Assembly (NCBI GenBank): GCA_024227155.1
Contig: JAAELB010001113.1
Span: 1 to 64,000 of the forward strand
DNA from: Desulfobulbaceae bacterium
Lineage (GTDB): Bacteria; Desulfobacterota; Desulfobulbia; Desulfobulbales; Desulfocapsaceae
Reading direction: 5' to 3'
Length of the DNA: 64,000 bases
The notes below the pieces were generated by a model that ran no database searches, was not told where the DNA came from, and saw only the letters and a program-made list of their open reading frames with translations. Shown piece by piece: positions 31,821-40,120 of this stretch. The position numbers and the translations under genes were made by a program. The stretch's first letter is position 1. Each line of letters opens with the position of its first letter.

Positions 31821-31912
31821 AAGTGCCTTGAAGTTTTCTTTAAGTTAATAATTTTCAATACACATTTCAGGTTTCCTGTTTTTTATGACGGGTTTTCTGG
31901 AATAAGGCACTA
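31821..31912 (+). repeat. dispersed 92-bp element with terminal inverted repeats, copy 1
   Basis: Bounded by AGTGCCTT (31822-31829) and its exact reverse complement AAGGCACT (31904-31911). By hand alignment 72 of 92 columns are identical to copy 2 at 49047-49137. A small ACCCC/GGGGT hairpin (31804-31819) abuts its left side. It ends 24 bp before the frr ATG, so it would lie in the 5' untranslated region of any transcript crossing it. Confidence 0.75.
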
Positions 31913-31936
31913 AAAAAGTTCTGGATAGGTGAAATC

Positions 31937-32491
31937 ATGAATGAAGTGATCCTTGAGATGTCTGACAAAATGGATAAAAGCGTTGAGGCTTATAAAAATG
32001 AACTTGCGAAGATCCGTACTGGAAGAGCTTCGCTTGCCATACTCGACGGTATATCTGTAGATGCTTATGGAAGTGGAATGCCACTTAATCAGGTTGGAAC
32101 CCTTACTATACCAGAAAGCCGAATGATTGCTATTCAGCCCTGGGATCCACAGATGCTGCCCGCCATCGAAAAAGCTATTTTGAAATCTGATATCGGCCTC
32201 AATCCGGTAAATGATGGTAAGATAATCAGGTTGAACATTCCCCAGTTGACCGAAGAGCGTCGAAAAGATCTTGTTAAACTTGTTAAAAAAATTGCCGAAG
32301 AATTTCGGGTAGCTATTCGAAATGTTCGTAGAGACGCCATAGAGACTCTAAAAAAGCAGAAAAAGGATAAGGAGATCTCCGAAGACGACCTGTTTAAATT
32401 TCAGGATGACGCCCAGGCCGAGACGGACAGTCACGTCAAACAAATTGATGAAACTAGTGCGGCAAAGGAAAAAGAGGTGATGGAAGTCTAG
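31937..32491 (+). CDS. frr: ribosome recycling factor
   Basis: RRF splits the post-termination ribosome together with EF-G. It is 184 residues with KIRTGRASLAILDGISVDAY and LTEERRKDLVKLVKKIAEE. AGGTG precedes the ATG. The dispersed repeat lies immediately upstream. Confidence 0.99.
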   Translation: MNEVILEMSDKMDKSVEAYKNELAKIRTGRASLAILDGISVDAYGSGMPLNQVGTLTIPESRMIAIQPWDPQMLPAIEKAILKSDIGLNPVNDGKIIRLNIPQLTEERRKDLVKLVKKIAEEFRVAIRNVRRDAIETLKKQKKDKEISEDDLFKFQDDAQAETDSHVKQIDETSAAKEKEVMEV

Positions 32492-32607
32492 AAGGTTCTG
32501 CGAGGTAATTATAATTCTTCCCATCTTTGTTATAGAGATAGATAACGTATAAGTTATCTATCCCAAAAAAAATTATACTAAGCCCATTTGTCCCTATTGG
32601 AAAATGT

Positions 32608-33351
32608 ATGTCAGGTAACTCATTAGATGTGAAAAAATTGCCGCAACACGTTGCAATTATAATGGATGGCAATGGCAGGTGGGCTCAACGGCGAAATAAA
32701 CCCCGTCTCTTTGGCCACAAGGCAGGTGCTGAATCAGTTCGTGAGACCGTTGAGGTGTGTAGAGAGATCGGAGTTAAGTATCTGACGCTCTACGCATTTT
32801 CATCAGAGAATTGGCGTCGTCCTGAGCAAGAGGTAAGTGGTTTGATGTCAATCCTCAAGAGATATCTTGAGGTGGAACTGCCACGAATGCTAAAAAATGA
32901 TATACGCCTCATGTCCATTGGTGATCGTAACCGTTTACCTGACTCTGTTCGCTCTGTTTTAGAAAAGACTATTAGCAAGACCGCCTCGAATTCAAAACTT
33001 ACCCTTAATCTTGCTTTGAGCTACGGTGGCCGAGATGAAATCCTCCGGGCCGTAAAAGATATCAGCTCAAGATGCTCCGCAGGTGAGATTGAGCCTGGGG
33101 ATATCAGCGAGGAATTATTCTCAGAAAGTCTTGACACTTCTGGTATTCCGGATCCTGACATTCTGATTCGGACCGGAGGAGAGGCACGGCTTTCAAATTT
33201 TTTGCTTTGGCAGTTGTCCTACGCTGAAATCTTCTTCACTGAGACCATGTGGCCGGATTTTCGTAGAGATGTATTTATCCAGGCCCTCTCGGATTACCAG
33301 AATCGCGAGCGCCGCTTTGGCCGTACCGGCGAACAGTTACATTCAGGGTAA
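32608..33351 (+). CDS. uppS: isoprenyl transferase (undecaprenyl diphosphate synthase)
   Basis: Cis-prenyltransferase that makes the C55 lipid carrier for peptidoglycan and O-antigen. It is 247 residues. IIMDGNGRWAQRR carries the catalytic Asp, FGHKAGAES and YAFSSENWRRP follow, and DILIRTGGEARLSNFLLWQ ends the active site (most homologues have RTSGE). TTGGA lies 6 nt before the ATG. It is followed 3 bp later by cdsA. Confidence 0.97.
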   Translation: MSGNSLDVKKLPQHVAIIMDGNGRWAQRRNKPRLFGHKAGAESVRETVEVCREIGVKYLTLYAFSSENWRRPEQEVSGLMSILKRYLEVELPRMLKNDIRLMSIGDRNRLPDSVRSVLEKTISKTASNSKLTLNLALSYGGRDEILRAVKDISSRCSAGEIEPGDISEELFSESLDTSGIPDPDILIRTGGEARLSNFLLWQLSYAEIFFTETMWPDFRRDVFIQALSDYQNRERRFGRTGEQLHSG

Positions 33352-33354
33352 AGT

Positions 33355-34155
33355 ATGGAACGTATTGTCCCAGGGCTGTTGATTGCTGGTTTGTGGCTGT
33401 TGTTATTGCTCTTTGGCTCAATACAATTCTTCAATGTAATCATTGTACTGGTTATAGTTGTAGCCGCCGATGAGTATGTCAAAATGGCTGACCCGAGGGG
33501 TTTGCCAGTGATCAAGCGGGCTTTAATTGATTGTATCATTGCTCTACCAGCTGTGAGTGTCTGCTTTATTCCAGACCCAGGAATTCTTCCCCTTGCATCT
33601 ATCTTTAGTTTTTCGGCTTTTACCTGTTATTTTTTGTACCATTACAGGAATTTCAGTGAGAGCTATAACCTGTTTACAAGGCTTATATTTGGACTCTTTT
33701 ATGTAGGTATCCTGGGAGCCCATTGCAGCTTGCTGAGGGCTATCCCGGAAGGGGCAAGCTGGTTAATTATCGCTTCTGCTATCACCGCAAGCTCAGATAC
33801 CGGCGCCTATTTTGTTGGAAAAAGATTTGGTAAACGAAAACTGTGTCCGAATATAAGTCCCAATAAAACTATCGAAGGTGCTGTTGGGGGAGTTGGTTCC
33901 GCTGTTATTGCTGCTGTTTTATTTGCACTATTACTGCTTCCCAGCTACAATCTGCTATTTATTGTTATTGCCGCTATTTTCCTGGCTATTATTGGAATAG
34001 CGGGTGATTTGACAGAATCGATTATCAAGCGGGGAACTGGTGCCAAAGATTCTGGCAGTTGCCTCGCGGGTCACGGGGGTGTCCTTGACAGGGTTGATTC
34101 ACTGCTTTTTGTTGCTCCTGTTCTTTACTATCTTCTCATAAACCCGGTGGTATAA
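33355..34155 (+). CDS. cdsA: phosphatidate cytidylyltransferase
   Basis: Makes CDP-diacylglycerol from CTP and phosphatidic acid in the inner membrane. It is 266 residues with about seven hydrophobic segments and the family signature [13 protein letters not shown] followed by [11 protein letters not shown] near the C-terminus. Its TAA shares one base with the ATG of dxr (TAATG), giving translational coupling. Confidence 0.97.
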   Translation: MERIVPGLLIAGLWLLLLLFGSIQFFNVIIVLVIVVAADEYVKMADPRGLPVIKRALIDCIIALPAVSVCFIPDPGILPLASIFSFSAFTCYFLYHYRNFSESYNLFTRLIFGLFYVGILGAHCSLLRAIPEGASWLIIASAITASSDTGAYFVGKRFGKRKLCPNISPNKTIEGAVGGVGSAVIAAVLFALLLLPSYNLLFIVIAAIFLAIIGIAGDLTESIIKRGTGAKDSGSCLAGHGGVLDRVDSLLFVAPVLYYLLINPVV

Positions 34156-35315
34156 TGAAGTGTATTTCTCTTTTGGGTGCTACCGGTTCTATCGGTGTCA
34201 ATGTTCTTGAAGTTGTTCGAAGCTCCCCTGAACGTTACAAAATCGGTGCCATGGCTGCCGGGACAAATATCAAGCTGCTTGTGAGCCAGGTTCTTGAATT
34301 TAATCCTGAGATTATTTCTGTAATCGATTCCGAGAGAGCCAAACAACTGGCTGAGCTGCTTCCTGGAAGATTCAGAAATAAAATTTATTATGGTACAGAG
34401 GGCAATCAGCTGGTCGCAGCTTACGAAGAGGCAGAGATAACCTTATCTGCGATTGTAGGTGCAGCGGGACTTCTACCGACCCTTGCTGCAATAGAGGCAG
34501 GAAAGGATATTGGCCTTGCAAACAAAGAAACTCTGGTCATGGCCGGCCAGATAGTTATGGAGGCTGCAAAGAAGAAGGGTGTCAAACTACTCCCGGTGGA
34601 CTCTGAACATTCTGCAATCTTTCAGGCACTGGAAGCAGGCCGCAAAGAAGACGTACACAAGATTATCCTCACTGCTTCAGGTGGCCCGTTTCGAGGCAGG
34701 AACCGTGTTGCTTTGGAAGATGTAACTCCTGAACAGGCGTTGGCTCACCCCAACTGGAGTATGGGGCGGAAGATCTCTATTGACTCAGCAACCTTGATGA
34801 ACAAAGGCCTTGAGGTTATCGAGGCAAGGTGGTTGTTTGGGGTCAGTACAGCTTCTATTGATGTTGTTGTTCATCCACAGTCAATTGTACACTCCCTTGT
34901 TGAATATCAGGACGGCTCAGTCCTCGCCCAGCTTGGTATTCCCGATATGAGAATTCCCATCGCCTACGCTCTTTCCTACCCTGAGAGGACGAAGTTAGGG
35001 CTAAAACCACTCCAACTGGCCCAGTGCGCCAATCTTGAATTTATTGAACCTGATTATGAATGCTTTCCCGCCTTAAGACTTGCCTTTGATGCCATTGACA
35101 GCGGAGGCGTGCTTCCCGCTGTTTTAAATGCTGCAAATGAAATCGCGGTGGAGGCATTTTTAAACTCACAGATCAGTTTTTTACAAATAGCGGAGACAGT
35201 TAGTCAAACAATGGATATTGTACATGAGGGAAAGGAACACTCCCTTGAGGATATCCTTGAGGCTGATAGACAGGCCAGAATTGCGGCCGAAAAAATTATC
35301 AGAAATTCTTTTTGA
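34155..35315 (+). CDS. dxr: 1-deoxy-D-xylulose 5-phosphate reductoisomerase
   Basis: Second enzyme of the MEP isoprenoid pathway: converts DXP to MEP with NADPH. It is 386 residues with [14 protein letters not shown] at the N-terminus, [31 protein letters not shown] and [18 protein letters not shown]. ispG, a later enzyme of the same pathway, lies 2 kb downstream. Confidence 0.98.
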   Translation: MKCISLLGATGSIGVNVLEVVRSSPERYKIGAMAAGTNIKLLVSQVLEFNPEIISVIDSERAKQLAELLPGRFRNKIYYGTEGNQLVAAYEEAEITLSAIVGAAGLLPTLAAIEAGKDIGLANKETLVMAGQIVMEAAKKKGVKLLPVDSEHSAIFQALEAGRKEDVHKIILTASGGPFRGRNRVALEDVTPEQALAHPNWSMGRKISIDSATLMNKGLEVIEARWLFGVSTASIDVVVHPQSIVHSLVEYQDGSVLAQLGIPDMRIPIAYALSYPERTKLGLKPLQLAQCANLEFIEPDYECFPALRLAFDAIDSGGVLPAVLNAANEIAVEAFLNSQISFLQIAETVSQTMDIVHEGKEHSLEDILEADRQARIAAEKIIRNSF

Positions 35316-35359
35316 ATAATTTTGCTCTATGATCCAATACATCAATGTCTTCTATGAGC

Positions 35360-35381
35360 CTCCTGAGCTGATACTCAGGAG
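35360..35381 (+). promoter_or_regulatory. hairpin between dxr and rseP
   Basis: CTCCTGAG (35360-35367) pairs perfectly with CTCAGGAG (35374-35381) around CTGATA. No T-tract follows, so it is not a standard terminator; it may be an mRNA stability or processing element in the 106-bp gap. Confidence 0.4.
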
Positions 35382-35421
35382 TAGAAATTAACATTTACCC
35401 CCTTTTGAGCTGCATATTATA

Positions 35422-36495
35422 ATGAATACCATCTTCTCTTTTATACTGGTTTTAGGTCTGCTTATTTTCGTCCATGAGTTGGGCCATTTTTTGTTTGCCA
35501 AACTTTTTGGCGTTCGTGTACTTAAATTTTCCTTAGGCTTTGGACCAAAGATTGCCGGCAAGACTATCGGCGAAACTGAGTATGTTATCTCCGCTTTTCC
35601 GCTGGGTGGCTTTGTTAAAATGTTCGGTGAAAATCCCGATGAACATGATATTCCCCAGGAAGAGAGAGAGGTTTCCTTTGCACACAAATCGGTGGCACAG
35701 AGGTTTTTTATCGTTTTTGCCGGGCCGCTCTTTAATCTGTTGTTTGCAATTTTTCTGTTTTTTATGGTCTTTGTCTTTGTCGGTGTACCAACTGCCGTTG
35801 ATACAACTAGAATAGGAAAGGTTAACGCAGGTTCACCTGCTGAAACCGGGGGACTCAGGTCCGGGGACATTATTTTGCAGATTGGCGAAAGCAAAACCCA
35901 TGGCTGGCTTGATGTGCTGGAAGCGGTAAAGGGCAGTGATGGCAAAGAGATCAATCTTATTGTCAAAAGAGATAGAGACCGGCTTAATCTTCGTGTTCAA
36001 CCCGCTATAGACACTGTAAAAAACGTCTTCGGTGAGGATGTTGAACAGCGTTATATGATAGGCATTATGAAGGCTGATGAACTCTACTATGAGAAGGGTG
36101 GAGTGGTCGACTCTTTTGTCAAAGCCTGCAAGCAGACCTGGATGTATGTTGCCCTCACTGTGATGGGCTTTGTTAAGATTATTCAACAGGTTGTGCCCGC
36201 CTCTGAAATTGGTGGACCAATACTCATAGCCCAGATCGCAGGCGAACAGATGAAGGCGGGCTGGATGAATCTTGTTTACTTTATCGGTCTTCTGAGTGTA
36301 AACCTCGGGATACTTAACCTGTTACCTATTCCGGTGCTGGATGGTGGCCATCTTGTGTTTCTGACCCTTGAAGCTCTCAGGCGTAAGCCTCTTAATGAGA
36401 GGGCGCAGATTTTTGCACAGCAGATAGGTATTGGCCTTCTCGGGACACTTATGATTTTTGTCTTTTATAACGATATTGTTAGACTGTTTGACTAA
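35422..36495 (+). CDS. rseP: RIP metalloprotease RseP (site-2 protease)
   Basis: Membrane zinc protease that cleaves inner-membrane substrates such as anti-sigma factors and signal peptide remnants. It is 357 residues: HELGH in the first transmembrane segment (HExxH), a PDZ domain around residues 125-210 (GSPAETGGLRSGDIILQIG) and PVLDGGHL in the last part (third metal ligand). Its TAA overlaps the tsaB ATG by one base. No good ribosome binding site precedes the ATG. Confidence 0.96.
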   Translation: MNTIFSFILVLGLLIFVHELGHFLFAKLFGVRVLKFSLGFGPKIAGKTIGETEYVISAFPLGGFVKMFGENPDEHDIPQEEREVSFAHKSVAQRFFIVFAGPLFNLLFAIFLFFMVFVFVGVPTAVDTTRIGKVNAGSPAETGGLRSGDIILQIGESKTHGWLDVLEAVKGSDGKEINLIVKRDRDRLNLRVQPAIDTVKNVFGEDVEQRYMIGIMKADELYYEKGGVVDSFVKACKQTWMYVALTVMGFVKIIQQVVPASEIGGPILIAQIAGEQMKAGWMNLVYFIGLLSVNLGILNLLPIPVLDGGHLVFLTLEALRRKPLNERAQIFAQQIGIGLLGTLMIFVFYNDIVRLFD

Positions 36496-37247
36496 TGAAA
36501 TACCATACCCCCTGTATACTCTCCATGGATACTGCGACGCCCTGCAGTTCAGTTGCAATCACCAGGGGAACGAGAGAAGATGGTCAGGTCTTGGCATCTT
36601 TGTCTCTTTCCGGCAACGTGACCCATTCCAGGCGCCTGCTAAGTTCTGTTGAGTGGTTGCTCCAGGAAACCGGGGTAGACTGGCCAGATATCGATGGGGT
36701 TGGAGTGAGTCTTGGTCCGGGCAGTTTCACTGGGCTGCGAATTGGAATGGCTACGGCTAAAGGCCTTGCTGGGGCAGGAGAAAAAAAACTCATAGGTATA
36801 TCCACCCTTGATAGCCTTGCAAGTAAATGTGTCACTGATCGCCTTATATGCAGTCTACTCGATGCACGTAAAAAAGAGGTGTATGCGGCGTTTTATCGTC
36901 TCGATGCCAATGGCATGGTGGAGAGGATAGGAGATATCTCGGTGACCACTCCGGCAGCACTGACAGAGTATATCACTGAACCGGTGTTGATGGTAGGAGA
37001 TGGTGCTTCAACATACCAGGAGTTGTTTCTTGAAATGCTTGGTGATCGTGTGTTCTTTGCTCCTGCCCACCTCCATGATCCAGGTGCCGCAGCCTTGGGG
37101 ATGTTGGCCTGTGAATTGTATCTGAAAAATGATCTACTCGATATCGGGGAGGCTGTACCTATCTATATCAGGAGTTCCGATGCGGAGCTTAACCTGTTGA
37201 AGAAGAAAGAAAAAGAAGCAGCCACACATCAGGGTAACCCACAGTAA
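36495..37247 (+). CDS. tsaB: tRNA threonylcarbamoyladenosine biosynthesis protein TsaB
   Basis: TsaB partners with TsaD and TsaE to make t6A37 in ANN-decoding tRNAs. It is 250 residues of the ASKHA fold: LSMDTATPCSSVAI at the start, SRRLLSSVEWLL, and GVSLGPGSFTGLRIGMATAK. It overlaps rseP and ispG by one base each (TAATG), so the three genes are coupled. Confidence 0.95.
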   Translation: MKYHTPCILSMDTATPCSSVAITRGTREDGQVLASLSLSGNVTHSRRLLSSVEWLLQETGVDWPDIDGVGVSLGPGSFTGLRIGMATAKGLAGAGEKKLIGISTLDSLASKCVTDRLICSLLDARKKEVYAAFYRLDANGMVERIGDISVTTPAALTEYITEPVLMVGDGASTYQELFLEMLGDRVFFAPAHLHDPGAAALGMLACELYLKNDLLDIGEAVPIYIRSSDAELNLLKKKEKEAATHQGNPQ

Positions 37248-38332
37248 TGATACTAAGAAAAAAGACACGGAAATTTCACATCGGTACCGTCGGGATTGGT
37301 GGGGACAGTCAGATAACTGTCCAGTCCATGACCAATACCGATACACAAAATGTGGATGAGACGGTTGATCAGATTCATCGACTTGAAGCCGCCGGCTGCG
37401 ATATTGTACGTGTGGCGGTGCTGGATGCTGATGCGGCCACGGCTATTCGTGCCATTCAGGACAGAATCAAAATTCCGCTTATTGCAGATATTCACTTCGA
37501 TTACAGACTGGCAATTAAGGCCATGGAATATGGGGCTGATGGTATTCGTATCAATCCCGGTAATTTAGGTGGAGAGGAAAAAACCGCCTTGGTTGTTGAG
37601 GCCGCCAAACAACACAATGTTCCTATTAGAGTAGGTGTTAATAGCGGTTCCATTGAAAAAGACCTCCTTAAGCAATATGGATATCCAACTCCGGATAACA
37701 GCAGTGCACTGATTGAAAGTGCTCTGCGCAATGTCCGACTGGTTGAAAAATATGGTCATGATAAAATTAAGATTTCTATAAAATCTGCTGACGTCCTCAC
37801 TACAATTAACAGTTACCGTCAATTGGCGAAAAAGACAGACTATCCACTGCATCTTGGAGTAACTGAAGCTGGTGGACTTATTGCCGGCACCGTGAAATCG
37901 AGTGTGGCCCTTGGGATCTTGCTGAGCCAGGGGATTGGTGATACCTTTAGGATTTCACTCACCCGTGACCCTGTAGAGGAAGTACGTGTGGGTTTTGAAT
38001 TACTACGTTCGCTTAAAATTCGACAGCGTGGACCGGAACTCATTTCCTGTCCTACCTGTGGTAGAACGCGTATTGATCTTTTCGGTCTTGCTGAAGAGGT
38101 AGAAAAATTTGTCCAGACCATGGAAAGTCCTCTGAAAATTGCTGTAATGGGGTGTGTGGTTAACGGCCCGGGAGAGGCTAAACAGGCGGACATTGGTGTG
38201 GCCGGTGGAAACGGTATTGGAATCATCTTCAAAAAAGGTGAAATTTGGAAAAAGGTCAAGGAAGATGAATTGATGGACATCTTTATGGCTGAGTTAAAAC
38301 TGATGGAACTGGAGAGTCTCAGGGACAAATAA
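37247..38332 (+). CDS. ispG: (E)-4-hydroxy-3-methylbut-2-enyl-diphosphate synthase (IspG/GcpE)
   Basis: [4Fe-4S] enzyme of the MEP pathway that converts MEcPP to HMBPP. It is 361 residues. The TIM-barrel part has QSMTNTDT and ADIHFDYRLA; the C-terminal Fe-S ligands appear in SCPTCGRTRIDLF (CxxC) and MGCVVNGPGEAKQAD. It starts within the tsaB stop. Confidence 0.97.
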   Translation: MILRKKTRKFHIGTVGIGGDSQITVQSMTNTDTQNVDETVDQIHRLEAAGCDIVRVAVLDADAATAIRAIQDRIKIPLIADIHFDYRLAIKAMEYGADGIRINPGNLGGEEKTALVVEAAKQHNVPIRVGVNSGSIEKDLLKQYGYPTPDNSSALIESALRNVRLVEKYGHDKIKISIKSADVLTTINSYRQLAKKTDYPLHLGVTEAGGLIAGTVKSSVALGILLSQGIGDTFRISLTRDPVEEVRVGFELLRSLKIRQRGPELISCPTCGRTRIDLFGLAEEVEKFVQTMESPLKIAVMGCVVNGPGEAKQADIGVAGGNGIGIIFKKGEIWKKVKEDELMDIFMAELKLMELESLRDK

Positions 38333-38386
38333 CAGCATTTCTCTCCAAATTTTATTAAAGATCAATCCCAGACAAAAAAAATAAAA

Positions 38387-40111
38387 ATGCGCTATTCTCA
38401 GACGTTATTGCCTACCCTCAAAGAGACCCCGGCAGAGGCAGAAGTTGTTAGTCACAGACTGATGCTGCGAGCTGGCTTTATCCGTAAGCTTACTGCTGGA
38501 ATTTACAGCTATCTTCCCCTTGGCCTTAAAGCAATTCGCAAGGTTGAAAATATTGTGCGGGAAGAGATGAACCTGGCGGGAGCGCAGGAGATGCTTATGC
38601 CCATGGTCCAACCTGCAGATCTGTGGGTGGAAACGGGGAGATATGCAAAGTACGGACCTGAGTTACTGCGATTTCACGACCGGCATAATAGAGAGTCTTG
38701 TCTTGGCCCAACCCACGAAGAGGTGATTACTGATATCGCCCGTAAAGAGTTGCACTCTTACCGTGATCTGCCGATCAACCTCTATCAGATTCAGACCAAA
38801 TTCCGGGACGAAATTCGACCCCGATTTGGACTTATGCGGGGCCGGGAATTCGTCATGAAGGATGCCTATTCATTTGATGTCAGTGATGAGGCAGCCAGTG
38901 AATCGTACCGGAAAATGTATGAGGCCTATAAACGGATTTTCAGCCGTTGTGGCCTCGAATTTCGTGCGGTTCAGGCGGATTCAGGCGCAATAGGTGGTAG
39001 TTTCTCCCATGAATTCATGGTACTTGCAGATACTGGAGAAGATACCATTGTTGTCTGTAAAGATTGTGAATTTGCGGCCAATATGGAAAAAGCTGCTGTG
39101 GTTATGCAGGAAGCGGGTGACACCACACCACTGGCAGAGCTTGAAAAAGTTGAAACGCCCGGAAAGAGAAAGGTTAAAACCGTCTGTGAGTACCTGGGCA
39201 TTGACTCGACTGAGCTTGTAAAAACCCTGGTATTTAAGGCGGATGGTGATACGGTGGCTGCACTTGTTCGCGGAGACCGTGAGATTGAAGAGGTAAAACT
39301 GAAAAATCTTCTTGGCGTCGCTGACTTAGAGATGGCTGAGGATAAAGAGGTCTTTGACGCTACTGGGGTTCCCACTGGCTATCTGGGACCGGTGGGAATT
39401 TCAGTAAAGGTTGTTGCTGATCAGGAGGTTGCAGCAATGAAAAACTTTTATGTGGGTGGTAATGAGAAAAACTACCACATGAAAAACGTCAACCTCGGCC
39501 GCGATTTTGAGGTCGAGGCAATTGCTGATCTCAGGCAGATAACGACATCAGACCCTTGCCCAGAGTGTGGCGGCCAACTTGCCACCACCGAAGGAATCGA
39601 GGTTGGTCACGTATTCAAGTTGGGTACGGGCTACTCTGAATCAATGAATGCCACCTTCCAGGACAGTGATGGCCAGGAAAAACATTTTGTCATGGGCTGT
39701 TATGGTATCGGGGTAACGAGGGTCGTCGCTGCTGCGATTGAACAGAATCATGATGAGAATGGAATCATCTTCCCTCTACCACTTGCACCATACAGTGTGG
39801 TTATCGTTAATCTTGGATTAAGTGATGCTGAAATCAATGGTGCCGCTGAAAAATTGTATGCCGATTTTCAGGAAGCAGGAGTTGAGGTGATCATTGATGA
39901 CCGGGATGAACGTCCTGGCTTCAAGTTTAAAGACGCCGATTTACTGGGCATTCCTTATCGTGTAACCGTAGGTAAGGGTTATAAGGAAAGTGGTAAGGTA
40001 GAGATTAAGAAACGCAAAGATGGTGTTGTTGAAGAGATGACTCCTGAAGATGCGCTGAATACATTACAAGAGCGGATTCAACTCGAACTGAATGAATCAA
40101 GGAACATTTAG
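38387..40111 (+). CDS. proS: prolyl-tRNA synthetase, bacterial type with editing domain
   Basis: Charges tRNA-Pro. It is 574 residues, class II: motif 1 near [20 protein letters not shown], motif 2 [20 protein letters not shown], an inserted YbaK-like editing domain around residues 230-400, then motif 3 [13 protein letters not shown] and the anticodon-binding domain. No Shine-Dalgarno is visible before the ATG. Confidence 0.98.
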   Translation: MRYSQTLLPTLKETPAEAEVVSHRLMLRAGFIRKLTAGIYSYLPLGLKAIRKVENIVREEMNLAGAQEMLMPMVQPADLWVETGRYAKYGPELLRFHDRHNRESCLGPTHEEVITDIARKELHSYRDLPINLYQIQTKFRDEIRPRFGLMRGREFVMKDAYSFDVSDEAASESYRKMYEAYKRIFSRCGLEFRAVQADSGAIGGSFSHEFMVLADTGEDTIVVCKDCEFAANMEKAAVVMQEAGDTTPLAELEKVETPGKRKVKTVCEYLGIDSTELVKTLVFKADGDTVAALVRGDREIEEVKLKNLLGVADLEMAEDKEVFDATGVPTGYLGPVGISVKVVADQEVAAMKNFYVGGNEKNYHMKNVNLGRDFEVEAIADLRQITTSDPCPECGGQLATTEGIEVGHVFKLGTGYSESMNATFQDSDGQEKHFVMGCYGIGVTRVVAAAIEQNHDENGIIFPLPLAPYSVVIVNLGLSDAEINGAAEKLYADFQEAGVEVIIDDRDERPGFKFKDADLLGIPYRVTVGKGYKESGKVEIKKRKDGVVEEMTPEDALNTLQERIQLELNESRNI

Positions 40112-40120
40112 TCTGCACAC

